From Ligula intestinalis (Eukaryota; Platyhelminthes; Cestoda; Diphyllobothriidea; Diphyllobothriidae), in contig JAYGXS010000004.1 of assembly GCA_036362985.1 (NCBI GenBank), forward strand, positions 2,437,907 through 2,501,906: a stretch of DNA of 64,000 bases, written 5' to 3'. Every line of letters starts with the position of its first letter. Position 1 is the first letter of the stretch. The notes under the pieces were generated by a model. That model was not told the DNA's origin, did not search any database, and was given only the letters and a program-made list of their open reading frames with translations. The position numbers were made by a program, and so were the translations under genes. Positions 23,437-33,075 of this stretch are shown here, piece by piece.

Positions 23437-24560
23437 GTCTTATATCGTGCACACTCTGCTCACATGAGCGATATTTTCTTCCTTAAAAATCGAAAAATAC
23501 AATTTAAACTTCCATAGTTTCCGTAAAATGCCCCAGGATTTTTTTCACCGCTTATTTTTTTCTGCTTTTGTTCCACCTCACTGGCCCGTATCATTTGGTA
23601 TCGCCAATAAGCTAAGGAACTATTACCGCAGTAATAACTGCAAAAGATTTCTCCTTTGCCCTAAGATTGTGTGTGACAATTGCTTTACGTTTACCTAAAT
23701 AGGCATATTACATCCCCCTTTATGTAATGGTATTTTTTCGATGGCGCAACGTGCCGGTAAACACATCGGAAGTTTGAAGGTACATACACACACTTTCCTC
23801 GAAAAAAAAAACAGATCTCAAACTTAACAACAACTAGAGCAGATCCGCTTATGAACCGATTGGAACGGCTGTTGGCAGGACAGGATCAGTCGGAAGCGTA
23901 TGTTTACCTCCATCTGACTTGTTTCCGTTGTCCTCAACCAATATAATCTTATGATAACTCAAAAAATAAAACACCATAATTGTCCCCTAGTCTCCGCTAC
24001 ACTACGCCAATATATATTCCGTTGTGGGAGACTGCCAAGACAAAGTAGTTCTCGCAAACTGGGAAACTAGGGTTAATTCATGCTAATAAACTCTCACCGT
24101 CGGTTGCCAGATTTCGTTAGGTTCAGCAGGAAGAAAAAACCAAATGACGTCAGAGAAAGAATCAGTGATGCATCACATTTTTGCACGCTTCCCCTGCTAA
24201 AGACCACCCACAAATGTGACTTCTGCTGTTTGCAATCGGTATTACCGCAAGCAAACGTTTTCCAATGATATTTTAAATTGACTTAATCACATGATCAGCT
24301 CCATAAGACGAGTTCGACTGCGCATAACCACAAGGAAGGTGGCCCTTCATGTTTTTTTGCATAAAATGCACACTCTTAAAACCCCCAGCTAACGAGTGAG
24401 CGTTTTTTGGAAGAACTCTTTCAAAGTTATACGTATGCAGTCCAGATTGCCGGCGTCCAAAAATACGTTTACTGATTTAAGCAGCTTTATTTCGTCTTGT
24501 GTACATATACAAAGAGCGCACCCTTGAATGTCCTCCTTGACACTAGAGTGAACTTTCAGG
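23437..24560. other. No gene recognised
   Basis: AT-rich stretch with no long frame, RNA gene or matched repeat. Confidence 0.45.
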
Positions 24561-24564
24561 AATT

Positions 24565-24977
24565 TGTAGGATACGATGTGGTCCGACCAGATAATAGACG
24601 ATCTAACGTATCCCAACGAATATAAACTAGTTGATATGCTAAGGCATGGAAGGCCAGATTGTTATGGATACTTTAAGGAAGTGTTGAATGAGTAGAATAC
24701 AAGAAATGAGTAAGTGACTTCCAGACAAAAGCAGTCGACCCATGAATGGGCCGGAGTCCAGAGGCGCAGTCCGGCAAGTAGATCACTGGGCCCGGACAAG
24801 TACAACCGAACACTAGATCTTTGGTTCTGGGAGTGTCTGACCGTAAACAACTCTCCCACAGTTTGTGCGCTGGCTTTGAGAAGTGGTTGGTCAGTAAGCC
24901 AGACAGAGGGTGACCTCGAATGGCCAGTCCCCGCGGCGTCCGAGGAAAGCATGGCTTATAAATAAAAGGTCGCTACA
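24565..24977 (-). mobile_element. Solo LTR, family B, with 4-bp target duplication
   Basis: Minus strand: starts TGTAGCGACC and ends GTATCCTACA, matching the LTR at 14273-14729. It is flanked on both sides by AATT (24561-24564 and 24978-24981), an exact target-site duplication. TTTATTTATAAG just inside the 5' end could be a TATA-type promoter element of the LTR. Confidence 0.8.
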
Positions 24978-24981
24978 AATT

Positions 24982-25514
24982 AATGTATAGACATTCGTGT
25001 CGCAGTTTATTAATTTTGGGTGCATGCGGTATACGCTTCTGACTGAATCCGGGCTCATCAGCAAACATCAAATTTTGCTTGGAGCAAGGTCCTATCATTC
25101 TCTATGCTGATCTCTTCTGTAGCGTTATCTTGATAAACCGTAATGTTTCCTTTTCCTGATCAGTTCACTGGGAGGACGGTCCACCATTACGCCGACCACA
25201 ATCTTTTTAATCCCTTATCACGATCTCGGTTGAGCTCTCATTAGATTTTTAATATCCTGTTAATTACGGTTAACATATCATTTGACGTTGCTCTACACGC
25301 CAAGTGCTTGATTTTATTATTGCCAATAAAAAGGGAGACAACTGTTAAACAAAGAGTTAGTGGCTTATCTCATGAAATCTGATTACAGAAATTACGGCAA
25401 GTTATTGTCGGTAAATTTAAATACTGTATATTTTATTTATTCGCCAAAGCCATTCCAAAAAATTACTTTTTTTCAAGCAGGCTATGTTTATCAATATTAA
25501 ATATGCGCAAAAAT
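24982..25514. other. No gene recognised
   Basis: No frame, RNA gene or repeat recognised. Confidence 0.4.
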
Positions 25515-25727
25515 GCAATTCAAACAGCCACCAGCAATCGATCGGTACAATCGATCGGCGTGCGAGCATCAGGCCCAGTTTTAGCGCCTGGTCAAACACA
25601 CTTCCTTGACGCGAGGAGGAGAACAGACACAATGCTCTGACAATGAAAGCGAGAATGTTTTCGAAACTTCAGCTTGAATACAACTCACTCTCAGAAATTA
25701 CCTCTTCTTCTTCCTCCGCTGGGGATG
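25515..25727 (+). mobile_element. Solo PLE terminus
   Basis: Matches the outer part of the right arm of the 19.3-22.0 kb element (GCAATTCAAACAGCC, AATCGATCGG, CTCAGAAAT, then a TTCTTCTTCC tract and GGGGATG). Only the terminus is present, including a decayed hammerhead module. Confidence 0.75.
25634..25673 (+). ncRNA. Hammerhead-like 40-nt module, decayed
   Basis: GCT, CTGACAA (G8 changed to A), extra T, GAAAGC/GTTTTC, GAAAC, TTC in place of GTC, AGC. Helix I and the 40-nt length are kept, but the changes should prevent cleavage. Confidence 0.4.
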
Positions 25728-26771
25728 ATGAAAGAATTATCAATATTTGTATTACTCAACCTGTTTACGTATTTGAGTGGAAACCTAAGTAACCTTGTAT
25801 TCCGGCGGTTCATCAGGATAGGTTGCGTATTTTTTTAAAAGGGTACTCATTTATATTCCAACTTTACACCGAAGGACCTTTGCCATATTTGAAAACCGTT
25901 TTTTTCATTCTATGAACACGTGATGCAGAATATAAGCAGGTCTTTTAAAAAAACTCGTGTTTTATTGGGTTTAAAAAACCACGGAGTAAGATAATTTTTG
26001 CCTTATCCAATTTCCGCTCCTGCATAATTGAGAATTCGAGTGAACATACGGTTAGCATTTTTCGTAGTATCTCAGTTATTTTACGATCGCTCTATTGTGC
26101 AGTTGCAATAGTAGAACAAAGGTTAAAATTAAACAAATTCAGGCACCAACATAACGCGAAAAGTGAGTAAGTTCGTTTGCCGCAGAGGAACTTCCATAAT
26201 TTTCAGGAAATTAAATGTAGGTTAAGTCCCAATTTGCAACGTGCCTTAACCCTAGTAAAAATAATCTACACAGCTATAACTAATAACCTCACTTTTTAAA
26301 TAGGTTATTGAATCCAGGTGATTTTGTACTTGATCTATGCCACGTTAATTGCCGACTTTTTTATGGATGTTGTTTTAATATTTTTATCGGGAAGACTATA
26401 CGCTTTGGTTCACAAATTTCGAATTGCATTAGAAAGAATGTGCAAGAATTCACCAAGTCGACAAAAACCTTTAAAAAGTCGTATTGGCAAACAACTGTTT
26501 ACGGTCATTCATCATCAAATTATCGATATGAATCACCAACTAGATGCGACAGAGGCCTTTCAGGTCATATGCGAGGCACCAACACACCACTCTAAAGGCC
26601 TGCGTAAACGGGGTGCTAGCCAAAGCTGAGGCAGTGGCAATTTGTCTAGCGAAACCTGCTCTCTGCTGTCAAAAGACGCTAGTAAATGCAGTTTCCCTCC
26701 CTTCGCCGACTGCACGCACGAATCCCACACCGCCAGAAGCCACGCAGCCTGAAACCACCCTACCTAAAGCA
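25728..26771. other. Mostly unrecognised; one open frame of interest
   Basis: The open frame at 26318-26629 is listed separately. Otherwise no RNA gene or matched repeat. Confidence 0.4.
26318..26629 (+). CDS. Unrecognised 103-codon frame with one membrane segment
   Basis: The predicted N-terminus is strongly hydrophobic (about residues 2-24), followed by a basic stretch with several Lys/Arg (residues 35-60). It resembles an exon encoding a membrane segment with positive-inside flank, but I recognise no family. A possible 3' splice site (TTTTTAAATAG) lies just upstream. It may equally be chance in AT-rich DNA. Confidence 0.2.
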   Translation: MILYLIYATLIADFFMDVVLIFLSGRLYALVHKFRIALERMCKNSPSRQKPLKSRIGKQLFTVIHHQIIDMNHQLDATEAFQVICEAPTHHSKGLRKRGASQS

Positions 26772-26942
26772 ACAGAGAGTACGCCTCGCGATCACGTTAC
26801 TCGTAGCCACAGACAGCACGCCTCGCGATCACGTTATTCGTAGCCACAGACAGCAAGCATCGTGCTCACGTTATTCGTAGTCACAGACAGCACGCCTCGT
26901 GACCACGTTATTCGTAGCCAAAGAGAGTACACCGCGCGCGTG
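26772..26942 (+). repeat. Minisatellite, 37-bp unit, about 4.6 copies
   Basis: Unit starts at 26772, 26809, 26846, 26883 and 26920 (partial). A typical unit begins ACAGACAGCACGCCTCGCGA and ends CACGTTATTCGTAGCC. Differences between units are few. No gene context. Confidence 0.9.
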
Positions 26943-28579
26943 TTTCCTCGACTGTGAGAATGGCCCCCGCTTCACCTGCCACACGTGCTTTTTGCCAATA
27001 CAAACTTTCTGTCGTACATATCCTATACTGAAAGTTTTGGTATGCAGGTAGAAATTAGCCTGCATTTGTGGGCAATCGATTGAAAACTCCGAACATCGTA
27101 TTTGAAGCACGAGCTGGAATCCAGTTCGAGTTCAAACACACCATTTGCCTATAAATAACTATAGCGGAAAAAAATTGTCTTAATTGAAACAAAATTGTAC
27201 GACCAGAGTTGCAACTGAAAATTCTATCCAAGCTTATAGGTCCTGCAAACAGGCGCTGGTAGTATCTGTGTGCGAATTAGTCGACCATGTCAATTTTTAT
27301 TTAGACAACGACAAATTTTTATGTTACTTATGATTAAAAATTATGAGGCGGTGCTTACCTGTTAAGAGTTATGTTTTTTAAATGGTAACCGATGACGGTA
27401 GCTCATAGAATCTTGATCCCCAATTGAAAATCCCACTGTGGAGGGCATGGATAGGGTTGGGACTAAACTGAGTGCTAGGTTAACAAGTTGGATACAAGAA
27501 TAAGTATTCCCTCCGGTTCTTTTCAGCGAAAACCAATATACAAAGTCTGGGTACATAAGAATTTTAAAATTTTATGTTATTTTTTGGGACGACAGAGTCC
27601 CATAATTAGTCAACAACGCTTAGGCTCTCAGCACAGCCGCAGCGCAAATTCCCACGCCGTAGCTTGACAACGCGTCAATAATTATCGATTTCCCGTCCTA
27701 ACAGCAAGGCTGCCAAAAGGTGATGGTGTGGTGTGGTTTTCGTAAATGCGTTCCCGCTGGTATGAAAGAAATAATCAAACATTTACAAATTTATGAAAGT
27801 TGCTTGCAGCACTCGCAGAACTGTATATATTACGGTAGGTTGCCTTTTCTGCGTTTGTATATCCACAGAAAATAGTTGGATAACAGCAGCCATTCAGACA
27901 AGTAGGACTGCATGATGAAATCTCACTCACGGCGCCCTGTCTAGGGTACAAACAGTGGACTGTGTGTTGATGGCGATTCAGCAATAGGCTAAGTTTACCA
28001 CGTCAGGTGCCGATTGTCAGTGCCCTTGAATGTGCAAACAAAGGCCAGGGTGGCAGTTGCGTATCCTTGCCTTAACAGCGACCGCGAAAGTCATCGGTCT
28101 CGATGATCATCGCAAAGGCTCGCTAACGTCACACACTGTGCGGTCACCGGCCCCTGGACCGTTACTTTGAATGCGAAAAGTGATTCATAAGAGTCGGGGT
28201 CGTGGACTTTAGCCCCAAAACATGGCCTTCTTGGAGGCCCTACAAAGCAGTGGGACGGCACGTCACACTGATGTACTTTAGACCACTTAAACCTAGCTAC
28301 TCAGCAGAGGCAGTGCAGCATACTAATAGTAATAATACGTCTATAAATATTACCGGAACAGACAATGGGGACTAAAATGGACATTTTTGACTTACCAGCA
28401 ATCACCAACTGACCATAGCCATCTGAAGTGGGACAAATGCTTCCTGTACCCAACCAATATGTGTCCATCAATGAATAATAATGTTTATTCATATAACACA
28501 ACTTGAGCGCTGTTAACCTCGATAGAACACAGGAAAAATGGTATTTAGGACTTGCGGCTATGCACAAGCTTCCGGAAGA
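26943..28579. other. No gene recognised
   Basis: Short frames only on both strands; no RNA gene or matched repeat. Confidence 0.45.
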
Positions 28580-28740
28580 ATATTGGGTTAAGGAAGCGTT
28601 TAGCGTTAGGTTTAAAATTGATGTTAAAACCAGAGTTTGTTTTAGGGTTAGAATTATGCTAAGGGCACTGCTTGCGTTATGGTTAAAGTCAAGATTAGGG
28701 TTGCCGTTTAGTTGTACGTTAAGGTTAGTGCTGGGGGGTT
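28580..28740 (+). repeat. Degenerate GTTAGG-rich tract
   Basis: A quasi-periodic stretch of GTTAGG, GGTTAAG and TTAGGGTT words. It resembles a decayed tandem repeat related in sequence to TTAGGG telomere units, but no exact tandem run is left. A weaker stretch of the same kind lies near 44805-44915. Confidence 0.4.
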
Positions 28741-28941
28741 GAGATACGAAAATGTTTATCCTTCATGGCATTTATTACAAGACCACCTTTCTTAATGCAC
28801 GGGACATTCGTGTTCCCGTGTATTACCTAAGTGGCCTAATAAGTCAGTAAACGGGTTTTGTAAGTGAGCCACCATGTTCCTTGTGCTCCCGATTCGCATG
28901 TTTATGTATCGCACATATAGGAAATGGATCCAACACATCAA

Positions 28942-29010
28942 AGGGATAGCGGAATGGCCATTTCTAGCTATTTAGCCATCATCAGCCAGTAATACCCAAG
29001 CTCTTGGGCA
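28942..29010 (-). mobile_element. SINE tail fragment
   Basis: Minus strand: CTTGGGTATTACTGGCTGAT followed by GATGGCTAAATAGCTAGAAA, the SINE tail of this window. The tRNA-like head is missing. It lies in inverted orientation to the SINE at 29085-29262. Confidence 0.6.
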
Positions 29011-29084
29011 CAGCGGAATGCAATTGTTCCTCTGTTAGATTATCAAAACACATACATTCACCACATTCCCGATCTCAGCCGACA

Positions 29085-29262
29085 AAGTAACGAGCCCCTG
29101 GTGCCATGGTAGACTGTTAAACTCAATGACCAAAGGTCCCGGGGTCGAATCTCGGGGATCCTGACCCCTGAAGTTGGGTATGACTGGCTGATGATGGCTT
29201 ACAAGCCAGAAATGGCTATTCCGGTCTCTCTTTGCTTTTTCTGATCTATTTAATCCCATAAG
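29085..29262 (+). mobile_element. tRNA-derived SINE
   Basis: Head with an A-box-like TGCCATGGTAGACTG and a B-box-like GGGGTCGAATCTC; tail GACTGGCTGATGATGGCTTA then AAGCCAGAAATGGCTATTCC. This is the best preserved head and tail combination of the family here. Confidence 0.7.
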
Positions 29263-29355
29263 GATAGCCAATTATGTGATTGCCTACGCGGACTCTAATT
29301 GTGAGCTCCTGGGCAAAGTAGAACTTGATTGTTCTTCTACTATATCGGGGAAGCA

Positions 29356-29520
29356 CATACATTCATAAGTATTAGTATATAGACGTACACCGATCGGATA
29401 CAGGGCACGCCCGCTCTGGTTTTTGATGTTCAGTGTGTTCGGAAAACCCCCACTGGATATCAAAAACCAGGGCGGGTGTGCTCTGTATCTGATGGGTGTA
29501 CGCCTACCTACTAATGTATG
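29356..29520. repeat. Foldback repeat (MITE-like hairpin)
   Basis: Left arm (about 29356-29428) and right arm (about 29457-29520) are inverted copies; the inner ends CTGGTTTTTGAT and ATCAAAAACCAG pair perfectly and the outer parts share GCGTACACC/GACGTACACC and ACATTAGTA-type ends. Loop of about 28 bp. No coding capacity. Consistent with a small non-autonomous DNA transposon. Confidence 0.7.
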
Positions 29521-29654
29521 GTCCTATAGGATGGGGAAGGAACCAGAGCCAGAAGTCGATGGGCTGTTAACGGATGAGGATCTCCGTATCGCTTCGTTGA
29601 AGTCAGCCACATCAGAAGTTGAGTTGAGAGTTCATCCCACGATTGGGGTCACCA

Positions 29655-30125
29655 GTTATAGGTGTTAAGGCTAAGACGGTTAACCCTTACACCTACAATA
29701 ATTCAGGCCCTGGTTCCTTAGGAGATTGGAGAGAAGACGGTGGAAAGGCGAGAGTAGATGGAACATTATATTGTTTACAGAGAGGAAGGGGAAAGTCGCT
29801 AATTGGTCTTGCAAGGAGTCCGACTGTGAGGCCGGCGTCGTCACGACCGCCGCGTGCGAGGCGCAATTCCAAGTGAGGTTTAAGAGCCGTTAGGCCAGGA
29901 AACAGAGAGAGAGAGAGAGAGAGTGGGTCCATTGGCTAGGTCGGCCTGTGATTAGTTGCACACCGTGCGGGTGTACAGTGTGTGGGTGGATAGCGTATGG
30001 CTCGACACCGTTGATGGACATCGTGGGTGGTCTGTGTCTCGCAGCAGTCACAACGACCTTGAGTTCCAGACAGATTGAGATCACGATAGGAAAGCCAGAC
30101 AACGAGCAGGCAATGACCCACTACA
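29655..30125 (-). repeat. LTR A of the tandem element
   Basis: 471 bp, TGTAGTGG to CCTATAAC on the minus strand, directly followed by TGGTGACCCC. It contains a 20-bp AG microsatellite (29904-29923) near its middle, seen as (TC)n on the minus strand. Confidence 0.7.
29904..29923 (+). repeat. (AG)n microsatellite
   Basis: Twenty bases of uninterrupted AG repeat inside LTR A. Confidence 0.95.
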
Positions 30126-30722
30126 AGTACTCCCCCGGAGACCGTAACGATGAAACTAAAAGAATCCGAGTGGAGGAAGAATAGTTAAGTTAAGTGATGG
30201 AGATACGTACCAACGGCAGGGTTCGAACAGCTGGTGTTCGTGTGATTGGCTTGCGAGAGCCAGGTTTAAGGAACGGTTGTGGCCTGCATGACCTTCTGTG
30301 GCTGGCATGCGAGAGGCTGGGTAGTGCTACCAGTGCCGCTTGGGAGGAGGAAAAGTCTTCTCGCGTCCACTTGAGCAACTGGGTCTGCGGTAGGAGAAAA
30401 GTTCTCGACTACGTGTGCATCGGCATCTTGTAGGAGATTAGTCATCTCGACTACGTAGGAGAAGGTTGTTGGCTGCGTTGAACTTCGACGGCAAATCAGT
30501 ATGGCGTGTTAGTGTTCGTTGACAGGAGGAAGGGGCGCCGTTGGCAGTAGAAGTAGAATGAGATTTTGGAATGGAGGTCTGGATATTGACATTCGCAGCG
30601 GGAATAGATCCGCGGGATGGGGAAGGAACCAGAGCCAGGAGTCAACGGGCTGTGAATGGATGAGGATCTCCGTATCACTTTGTTGAAGTCAGCCACATCA
30701 GAAGTTGAGTTGAGAGTTCATC

Positions 30723-30740
30723 TCACGATTGGGGTCACCA
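30723..30740 (-). promoter_or_regulatory. Primer-binding site, tRNA-Trp type
   Basis: Minus strand TGGTGACCCCAATCGTGA starts directly after the LTR end. TGGTGACCCC is complementary to the 3' end of tRNA-Trp, the primer used by CsRn1-type gypsy elements described in flukes. An identical core occurs at 29654-29645 and 50619-50610. Confidence 0.65.
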
Positions 30741-31213
30741 GTTATAGGTGTTAAGGCTATCACGGCTTATCATAACAGCTACAATCTTCCAGGTCCGGTT
30801 CCTTAGGAGATAGGAGAGAGAGACGCGGTGGGAAAGCCAGAGTAGGAGGAAGGCTATATCGCGTACAGAAGAGTTAAGGGGAAAGATGCCACTCCATCCG
30901 GCATGGCATTCGGTCGCGAGAGAGCGCGGCGCCGTCGCGTCTGTCCCTCAGCGGACGGAATCCCAAGTATCCGTCGGTGCGAGAACCGTCACAAGGGCCA
31001 CCGAGTGGGCTTTGTGTGTTAGTCAGCTTCAGATCGCCGATAGGCCAGACCAGTCTAGGGTGCATGTGTTCGCCCCGATCGCGTGAGGCCAAAGGTTGCA
31101 TTTGCCATCGGCAATCACGCTGGGTCGAGCGCGAATGGGCAAACAAGATTGTCACTGCGGGCCTACGGCTGCGGCGTCAAGCGGTTGAAAAGGTGGGCTG
31201 TAGAACCGCTACA
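30741..31213 (-). repeat. LTR B of the tandem element
   Basis: 473 bp, TGTAGCGG to CCTATAAC on the minus strand. Its 5' two thirds match the LTR at 46517-47040 much better than LTR A. Confidence 0.65.
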
Positions 31214-31239
31214 GTCCCAATCAACAACCATCAAGACGT

Positions 31240-31395
31240 CAAGCCCAATAGCTCGATGGGTAGGGCGCCTGGTACTGACCACAGAGAAGCGGGTTCGGAA
31301 TTCGAAGGTGATGGCGATTTCCGCTACTACACTGCAGTAAAGTGTCTCCTGCTGATGACGGCAAATAAGCCAGGAAAGGCCTTCCAGGAGTCTCT
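31240..31395 (+). mobile_element. tRNA-derived SINE
   Basis: A-box-like TAGCTCGATGGGTAGGGC, B-box-like GCGGGTTCGGAATTC, and the family tail GCTGATGACGGCAAATAAGC. It sits between the LTR element and a PLE. Confidence 0.65.
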
Positions 31396-31456
31396 GCCTT
31401 ACGGCAAAATTTTCAAAATATTCAGATTCATGTATATCGGAATATCGGCATCCTAG

Positions 31457-32032
31457 GCGCGTTAGGTAGACGACACTTTCGTCATTATCAAGCGGGAAGG
31501 AGTCAACAACTTTCATGCCCTCCTGAACTCCATTTTTCCAGATATTAAATTCACAATGGAGGCAGAAAACGAAGGGCAACTAGCATTCCTAGACGTTTTG
31601 GTTCATCGCACGACTGACGGGAACCTCAAGACGACGGTTTACAGGAAGGCTACCAACACTCACCAGATCCTAAGTTACCAAAGCAACCATCCATTGTGTC
31701 ACAAATGCAGCTGTGTACGAAGTCTCTACAAGAGGGCTGAGACCCACTGCAGTTAAACAGCCGACAAAGTGGCCGAACTCCGCTATCTACGGCAGATGTT
31801 CACCATCAATGGGTACCCCCGGAGCTTCATAGAGCGGAGTAGGCGGACATACCCGATTAGAAAGCCAACGGTCAGCCAACCAAAAGTCTGGCGGGTGCTA
31901 CCGTACATCGCAAACGTGTCTGAAGCAGCTGCTCGACTCCTGCAACCATTGGGTATCGGTATCGCCCACAGACCCAAGGAACCGATCAGGCGATTGGTAA
32001 TGAAACCAAATCCCCCCCCTATCCCGAGGTGA
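31457..32032 (+). pseudogene. PLE reverse transcriptase, C-terminal part
   Basis: One continuous frame with two stop codons. The YVDD motif reads stop-VDD (TAG at 31463-31465 in place of Tyr). Then KFTMEAENEGQLAFLDVLV, LKTTVYRKATNTHQIL, a second stop (31754-31756), and YLRQMFTINGYPRSFIE. The frame ends in a C-rich run at about 32010-32020, where a one-base indel shifts into the frame of the endonuclease. The indel is in a homopolymer and could be an assembly error. Confidence 0.85.
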
Positions 32033-32045
32033 AACTTCCAACATC

Positions 32046-32714
32046 GTGTACCGGATCAACTGCAGTTCCTGCGAAATGAACTATGTAGGGGAAACGGGCA
32101 AGCGATTGCAGACACGTATGACCAAGCACGAGGGAGCGGTGCGCAGACAGGAAGAACGCTCTCTAGTGGCAGAACATTGTGCAGCCACTGGGCACAAGTT
32201 CGCTTTCAAAGACGCTGAGATCGTAGGGCGTGGAAGCGACCAGACGACCAGGGAGACGCTCGAAGCCTGGTATACCACAAGTAGCTCCATTAATCGGTAT
32301 GTGACGCTACCATTTGCCTACCAAAGTCTACGGGTAAAGCACAGGAAGCAGAACCACAGGCAGGAACGCCGACCAGACGCACCAGCCGACAGCACAAACG
32401 AGGGCGTAGGACCACCCGACGCAAACACAAATGGGGGACAAGCTGTTTCGACCACAATCCTGCGAGATGGCCAACAGGATGGGAACGCGGGTGAACACGA
32501 GCCCACGCCGATAAGAGACGACGGTGACTTTGACTGCCGGGCCGCTAGCAACCGAGAAGTCAACGCGAACATGGCAACCGCAATTTGCACCTCAAAGGGA
32601 AGGCCCAACCTACGAACGATGCGCACCCGATCAATGGCCATTATCCCGCCAACGCCACCACCCCCGGATAAGACGAGCCCGCAGCCGCATGACAACAGTC
32701 ATCCCCATGCCTAG
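32046..32714 (+). CDS. PLE GIY-YIG endonuclease domain, open frame
   Basis: 223 codons including stop, the longest clean transposon frame here. It starts VYRINCSSCEMNYVGETGKR (both halves of the GIY-YIG signature, with the Arg of the second motif in LQTRMTKHE), continues with EERSLVAEHCAATGHKF (family His/Cys-rich part) and TRETLEAWYTTSSSINRYV, and ends in a low-complexity tail rich in Asp, Thr and Pro (about residues 100-222). The real protein would begin upstream in the RT frame; the annotated start is only where the open frame begins. The endonuclease nicks target DNA for PLE insertion. Without a working RT it is probably a relic, but it could encode a free-standing endonuclease. Confidence 0.7.
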   Translation: MYRINCSSCEMNYVGETGKRLQTRMTKHEGAVRRQEERSLVAEHCAATGHKFAFKDAEIVGRGSDQTTRETLEAWYTTSSSINRYVTLPFAYQSLRVKHRKQNHRQERRPDAPADSTNEGVGPPDANTNGGQAVSTTILRDGQQDGNAGEHEPTPIRDDGDFDCRAASNREVNANMATAICTSKGRPNLRTMRTRSMAIIPPTPPPPDKTSPQPHDNSHPHA

Positions 32715-32758
32715 CTAAATTTTACCCATAAATACTGTGAACGTTCGTGCATTTACCA

Positions 32759-32798
32759 CCTTTGACAATGGAAGCTTGTCTGATTCCGAAACGTCAGG
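32759..32798 (+). ncRNA. Hammerhead-like 40-nt module, altered box 1
   Basis: CCT, TTGACAA in place of CTGANGA, extra T, GGAA..TTCC helix II, GAAAC, GTC, AGG. Helix I CCT/AGG pairs perfectly. C3 and G8 are changed, so canonical activity is unlikely. Confidence 0.4.
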
Positions 32799-32889
32799 AC
32801 ATTAAATCCTTGGTTCCTGTGATCGCCTTGCCTTCTCAATTATGTCCAGGAACACGCATTTTCGCTTCTATCAGCAATATATATGTATA

Positions 32890-32989
32890 NNNNNNNNNNN
32901 NNNNNNNNNNNNNNNNNNNNNNNNNNNNNNNNNNNNNNNNNNNNNNNNNNNNNNNNNNNNNNNNNNNNNNNNNNNNNNNNNNNNNNNNN
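32890..32989. other. Assembly gap (100 N)
   Basis: Exactly 100 unknown bases, the usual placeholder for a gap of unknown size. AT repeats precede it and a GAAGAAGAAAAGG tract follows it. Confidence 1.
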
Positions 32990-33075
32990 ATGAAGAAGAA
33001 AAGGCGCCTTCATGGACCACACTGTATTGGTGCTGACGTTTCGAAAACACGCTTGTTTCCATCATCAGAGTGATA
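32990..33075 (-). mobile_element. PLE terminus fragment
   Basis: Minus-strand terminus with a hammerhead module and, beyond it, the GAA/TTC tract typical of these ends. Its internal part is not in the window, so a PLE may have stood to the right and been lost. Confidence 0.6.
33032..33071 (-). ncRNA. Hammerhead ribozyme candidate (all boxes intact)
   Basis: Minus strand: CTGATGA, extra T, helix II GGAAAC/GTTTTC (six pairs, one G-U) with loop AAGCGT, GAAAC, GTC. Helix I is ACT/AGC, two pairs. Of all copies this one has the standard CUGAUGA box and the strongest helix II. Confidence 0.6.

Larger units (their letters stand above)
29529..31213 (-). mobile_element. Internally deleted gypsy-type LTR element in tandem form
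   Basis: Minus strand order: LTR (31213-30741), primer-binding site and a 615-bp internal region (30740-30126), second LTR (30125-29655), then a second primer site and the start of another internal copy (29654-29529). The LTRs begin TGTAGCGG and TGTAGTGG and both end CCTATAAC. No gag-pol capacity remains. The two LTRs agree well only over their 3' 170 bp or so, so they are from different subfamilies, which points to recombination between elements. Confidence 0.7.
31457..32880 (+). mobile_element. 5'-truncated Penelope-like element, lineage 2
   Basis: Begins abruptly inside the RT at the YVDD block and runs through the endonuclease to a terminus with a hammerhead-like module (32759-32798). 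The sequence beyond it (TTCTCAATTATGTCC, ACACGCATTTTCGCTT) is the same as the outer part of the termini at 6.8 and 63.6 kb. The element runs into an AT repeat and the assembly gap at 32890. Confidence 0.8.

Noticed and set aside
26772..26942. CRISPR array
   Set aside because: The 37-bp units are directly adjacent with no unique spacers, which makes this a minisatellite in a eukaryotic genome.
31163..31579. A 138-residue minus-strand frame
   Set aside because: It runs antisense across the SINE and the start of the PLE RT fragment; no motif of its own.
32318..32695. A 125-residue minus-strand frame
   Set aside because: Exact antisense shadow of the endonuclease frame at 32046-32714.
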